From NCBI GenBank assembly GCA_041678685.1, contig JBAYNV010000095.1:1-8357 (forward strand): 8,357 nt of DNA. Reading direction: 5' to 3'. This DNA comes from DUPQ01 sp041678685. GTDB taxonomy: Bacteria; Bacillota; Clostridia; DUPQ01. Each line of letters begins with the position of its first letter. The first letter of the stretch is position 1. Below the pieces are notes generated by a model. It was not told the DNA's origin and made no database searches. It saw nothing but the letters and a program-made list of their open reading frames with translations. Below are positions 5,870-8,357 of the stretch, piece after piece. A program made the position numbers and the translations under genes.

Positions 5870-8209
5870 ATGCAGAAAAAGATAAACGTATCAGTAAGAG
5901 ACATAGTGGATTATTCCATGAATAAGGGTGATATTGAAGCAAGGGGCGGGATGTTCATAAAGGACTCCGGCCTTGACGGCACGCTCACTCATGTACATTT
6001 CCAGAAGGAAATGATAAAGATCCATGGCAAGGAACAGTTCCTAAAGGAAGTATATGTATACCACGAGATATCGAACGAAGAGATCATAATGGCGATCACC
6101 GGCAGGATAGACGGGATACTCAGTATCACGGAAGACGATATAAACAGAACATACCTGTATGAAATAAAAACGACTGTCAGGGATATCAACGATATAAAAC
6201 CTGCAGATCATCCGCACCATCTCGGGCAGGCCCAGTGTTACGCCTATCTGTATATGCTCGCAAAAGAGCTTAAGTCCATAAGCATACGGCTGGTATATGT
6301 AAACAGAGAAGATTTCGACGAAGTGATATTTGAATATCCGTTTGGGATCGAAGAACTAGGCAAGCTGTATAACGAGCTTGCATATAAATACCTTAACTGG
6401 CTCACAGGTATCAGAAAATGGCAGATGATACGCGATCAGAGCATAGAAAAACTGGATTTTCCTTTTACCGATTTCCGTATCGGGCAGAAGAAGCTGATGA
6501 GCGAGGTATATAACTGTATAAATGACGGAGTGAATCTGTTCGCTCAGGCTCCCACGGGCATAGGTAAAACTATGGGGGTATTGTTCCCAGCTATAAAGGC
6601 TCTGGCAGCAGGTCTGACCGATAAGATAATGTATCTTACGGCAAAAGGCGTGACTGCCAAAGCCGCTGTCGATGCATACAAAAAGCTGGAAAAAGAAGGC
6701 CTGAATCTTCGGACGGTATGCATAACGGCAAAAGACAAAGTATGCCCTTTCGAAAAGAGGGACTGTGATCCCGAAAGATGCGGCAGGGCAAAGGAATATT
6801 ATCAAAAGGCAAGGCCTGCGCTGAAAGATGCTTTACAGGAACAGTTTTTTGACAGGGATGTCATTGATCAGTATGCAAACAGATATGAGATATGCCCGTT
6901 CGAACTGAGCCTGGATCTTGCGTTATACTGCGACCTGATCATATGCGACTATAACTATCTTTTTGATCCGAGGATCAAACTGCAGAGATTCTTTGACGGT
7001 GATTCGGATGTGAGGTTCTCATTCCTGATAGACGAAGCGCATAATCTTGTAGACAGAGGGCGCGAAATGTTTTCCTGTTCCCTTAAAACGGAGGATGTAA
7101 GGTTGCTAAAGGGAGCAGTAAAGAAGGAATGGAAAGGGCTCAAAAAATGCATAAATGCAGTGCAATCAGAAATGAAGGTATTGGAAAAGGAACAGTTCAG
7201 TACGATGAATGAAGGCTTCATAACACAGGAGGAGCTGCCTGAAGGATTAGTGGAAAAAGTGCAAAAAGCCCTGTTTGCCATGCAGACATGCGATACGGAG
7301 GAACTTAAGGACGATGACAAACAGAAGTATCTTGACGGGCTGTTCAATTTCATGTTTTTCGCGAAAGTCTCTGAATTTTATGATAAGCGGTACGCGACCT
7401 TCTATATCTCAAGCGGCAAGGAACTGGAGATAAAACTCATGTGCCTTGACCCATCTTATCTTTTAAAAGACGGGCTGGATAAAGGAAGATCCTCTGTGCT
7501 TTTCAGCGCCACTTTGGAACCTTCCAAATATTATATGGATCTTCTGGGAGGAGACCCGGAGATGGACTGTTTCCTGTCACTGGAGTCACCTTTTCCGAGA
7601 GAGAATTTCACGGTCAGGCTTGTCACAGACATATCCACAAAATACAAAGACAGGGAATTCAGCTATACAAAGATAGCGCAGATCCTCAAAAAGGAATTTT
7701 CCAAAAAAGTAGGCAACTACATGGCGTTTTTTCCTTCATATGACTATATGAGGAAAGTATCCTGCATATTCAGGGAGATATTCCCTGAAGCCGAAGTCAT
7801 GGAACAGCAGTCACGTATGGACGATATAGACAGAGGCCTGTTCCTTGACAGGTTTGATGAGTTCGGAGGCAAAACGCTGGTCGCTTTTGCGGTCATGGGC
7901 GGACTGTTCGGGGAAGGCATCGATCTTGTTGGCGACAAGCTTTCCGGAGCGGCTGTCATAGGTCCCGGATTACCTATGGTATGCGGTGAGCGTGAGCTTA
8001 TAAAGCAATATTTTGATAAAAATGAAATGAGCGGATTTGATTACGCGTATACATATCCGGGGATCAACAGAGTGCTCCAGGCAGCGGGAAGAGTGATACG
8101 GACGGAAGAGGATAAGGGATTCGTCATACTCATCGACAGCAGGTTCGGTACCGCTAAATACAAGGCGCTGTTCCCTAAATGGTGGAAGTATGGGAATATA
8201 CCGGGTTGA
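5870..8209 (+). CDS. PD-(D/E)XK nuclease - XPD/DinG-type (Rad3-related) superfamily 2 DNA helicase fusion, 779 residues
   Basis: A predicted 5'-3' ATP-dependent DNA helicase of the Rad3/XPD/DinG group with a RecB/Cas4-like nuclease domain in front. Nuclease motifs at the N-terminus: GRIDGIL with Asp81, YEIKTT with Glu98 and Lys100, and GQAQCY with Gln120 and Tyr124. Helicase motifs: Walker A QAPTGIGKT (226-234), four cysteines suited to an iron-sulphur cluster (Cys292, 299, 304 and 342), DEAH (388-391), SAT (546-548), GGLFGEGIDL (677-686) and QAAGRVIRT (737-745). All key residues are present, so both activities are plausible. I chose ATG 5870 over the in-frame GTG 5858 because AGGTG (5856-5860) is a suitable ribosome-binding site for it, while GTG 5858 lies inside that site and right at the predicted transcript start. 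The LexA box in the promoter suggests SOS induction. Likely role: unwinding and trimming structured DNA during repair or replication-fork rescue. It is a relative of DinG, not a strict orthologue of E. coli DinG, which lacks the nuclease domain. Confidence 0.93.
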   Translation: MQKKINVSVRDIVDYSMNKGDIEARGGMFIKDSGLDGTLTHVHFQKEMIKIHGKEQFLKEVYVYHEISNEEIIMAITGRIDGILSITEDDINRTYLYEIKTTVRDINDIKPADHPHHLGQAQCYAYLYMLAKELKSISIRLVYVNREDFDEVIFEYPFGIEELGKLYNELAYKYLNWLTGIRKWQMIRDQSIEKLDFPFTDFRIGQKKLMSEVYNCINDGVNLFAQAPTGIGKTMGVLFPAIKALAAGLTDKIMYLTAKGVTAKAAVDAYKKLEKEGLNLRTVCITAKDKVCPFEKRDCDPERCGRAKEYYQKARPALKDALQEQFFDRDVIDQYANRYEICPFELSLDLALYCDLIICDYNYLFDPRIKLQRFFDGDSDVRFSFLIDEAHNLVDRGREMFSCSLKTEDVRLLKGAVKKEWKGLKKCINAVQSEMKVLEKEQFSTMNEGFITQEELPEGLVEKVQKALFAMQTCDTEELKDDDKQKYLDGLFNFMFFAKVSEFYDKRYATFYISSGKELEIKLMCLDPSYLLKDGLDKGRSSVLFSATLEPSKYYMDLLGGDPEMDCFLSLESPFPRENFTVRLVTDISTKYKDREFSYTKIAQILKKEFSKKVGNYMAFFPSYDYMRKVSCIFREIFPEAEVMEQQSRMDDIDRGLFLDRFDEFGGKTLVAFAVMGGLFGEGIDLVGDKLSGAAVIGPGLPMVCGERELIKQYFDKNEMSGFDYAYTYPGINRVLQAAGRVIRTEEDKGFVILIDSRFGTAKYKALFPKWWKYGNIPG

Positions 8210-8272
8210 ACATGCCTATATATTACTAGTTTAACATAGTGTAATTTTATTGTAGGAAAATAGGTAAATGAA
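8210..8272. other. AT-rich gap after the helicase gene
   Basis: No hairpin with a T-run is visible after the helicase stop, so where its transcript ends is unclear. If the gene at the right edge belongs to an insertion sequence, its left end should lie in or near this gap. Confidence 0.4.
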
Positions 8273-8273
8273 A

Positions 8274-8328
8274 GACCTCTCCGTTTGGTATAATGTCTGT
8301 CAGCAAAACTAAACATTAAGGAGAGGCC
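8274..8328 (+). repeat. Inverted repeat that would mask the ribosome-binding site of the downstream ORF
   Basis: CCTCTCC (8276-8282) is perfectly complementary to GGAGAGG (8320-8326). After one mismatch two more pairs follow outside (AG 8273-8274 with CT 8328-8329), and GTTT/AAAC (8283-8286 with 8311-8314) can extend it inwards. The right arm is the Shine-Dalgarno site of the ORF that starts at 8333. Confidence 0.6.
8286..8294 (+). promoter_or_regulatory. Extended -10 promoter for the ORF at the right edge
   Basis: TGGTATAAT is a perfect extended -10 (TGn-TATAAT). There is no good -35 hexamer 17 bases upstream, which extended -10 promoters tolerate. Transcription would start near 8301, between the two arms of the inverted repeat, so the native transcript would lack the left arm. 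Confidence 0.55.
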
Positions 8329-8332
8329 TATT

Positions 8333-8357
8333 ATGTTAGACATGTCGATTTTACTAC
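8333..8357 (+). CDS. Start of an unidentified gene, possibly an insertion-sequence transposase (3' end outside window)
   Basis: ATG 8333 begins MLDMSILL and runs off the window. AAGGAGAGG (8318-8326) is a strong Shine-Dalgarno site 6-9 bases upstream, and a near-perfect extended -10 lies 38 bases before the ATG. Eight codons are too few to name the product. The layout, with a short leader and a ribosome-binding site that is hidden only in read-through transcripts, resembles transposase genes of insertion sequences, but no terminal inverted repeat can be confirmed from this window. Confidence 0.45.

Overview
The window looks like a piece of a Clostridia (Bacillota) chromosome, most likely a Lachnospiraceae relative. 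The reasons are strong purine-rich Shine-Dalgarno (SD) sites, heavy use of ATA (Ile) and AGA/AGG (Arg) codons, a dut-yigZ-yebC housekeeping run, a lipoprotein with BspA-type leucine-rich repeats and a Ser/Thr/Pro linker, and a Rad3/DinG helicase of the Firmicutes nuclease-fusion type with a Gram-positive-style LexA box. The family placement is inferred from sequence style, not from a search.

Layout. Bases 1-1487 (+) are a compact housekeeping run: the last 46 codons of dUTPase (dut), then yigZ (IMPACT/UPF0029 family, TTG start overlapping dut by 23 bases), then yebC (YebC/TACO1 family) one base later. Bases 1488-1697 are non-coding and lie between convergent genes; they hold only a weak hairpin. 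Bases 1698-5558 (-) encode a 1286-residue lipoprotein: lipobox, Ser/Pro/Thr linker, sixteen leucine-rich repeats of exactly 22 residues with no indels, then about 800 residues with beta-propeller-like segments. Bases 5559-5869 are a divergent intergenic region. On the minus strand it carries two tandem tiny ORFs (35 and 19 codons). The second has a strong Shine-Dalgarno site next to a perfect 10-bp stem-loop. On the plus strand it carries a promoter whose spacer holds a 13/14 match to the Gram-positive LexA (DinR) box, with a weaker second copy just after the -10. Bases 5870-8209 (+) encode a 779-residue PD-(D/E)XK nuclease-XPD/DinG helicase fusion. Bases 8210-8357 hold an extended -10 promoter, a fold-back that covers the next ribosome-binding site, and the first eight codons of a further gene, possibly the left end of an insertion sequence.

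How they may work together. dut-yigZ-yebC is an ordinary cluster covering nucleotide-pool sanitation and translation-related functions. The helicase-nuclease is probably SOS-induced, given the LexA box in its promoter. The lipoprotein is a surface protein with no visible functional link to its neighbours; the two tiny ORFs upstream of it are on the same strand and closely spaced, so they may be a leader or a small-protein pair in the same transcript. No tRNA, rRNA or CRISPR array was seen.
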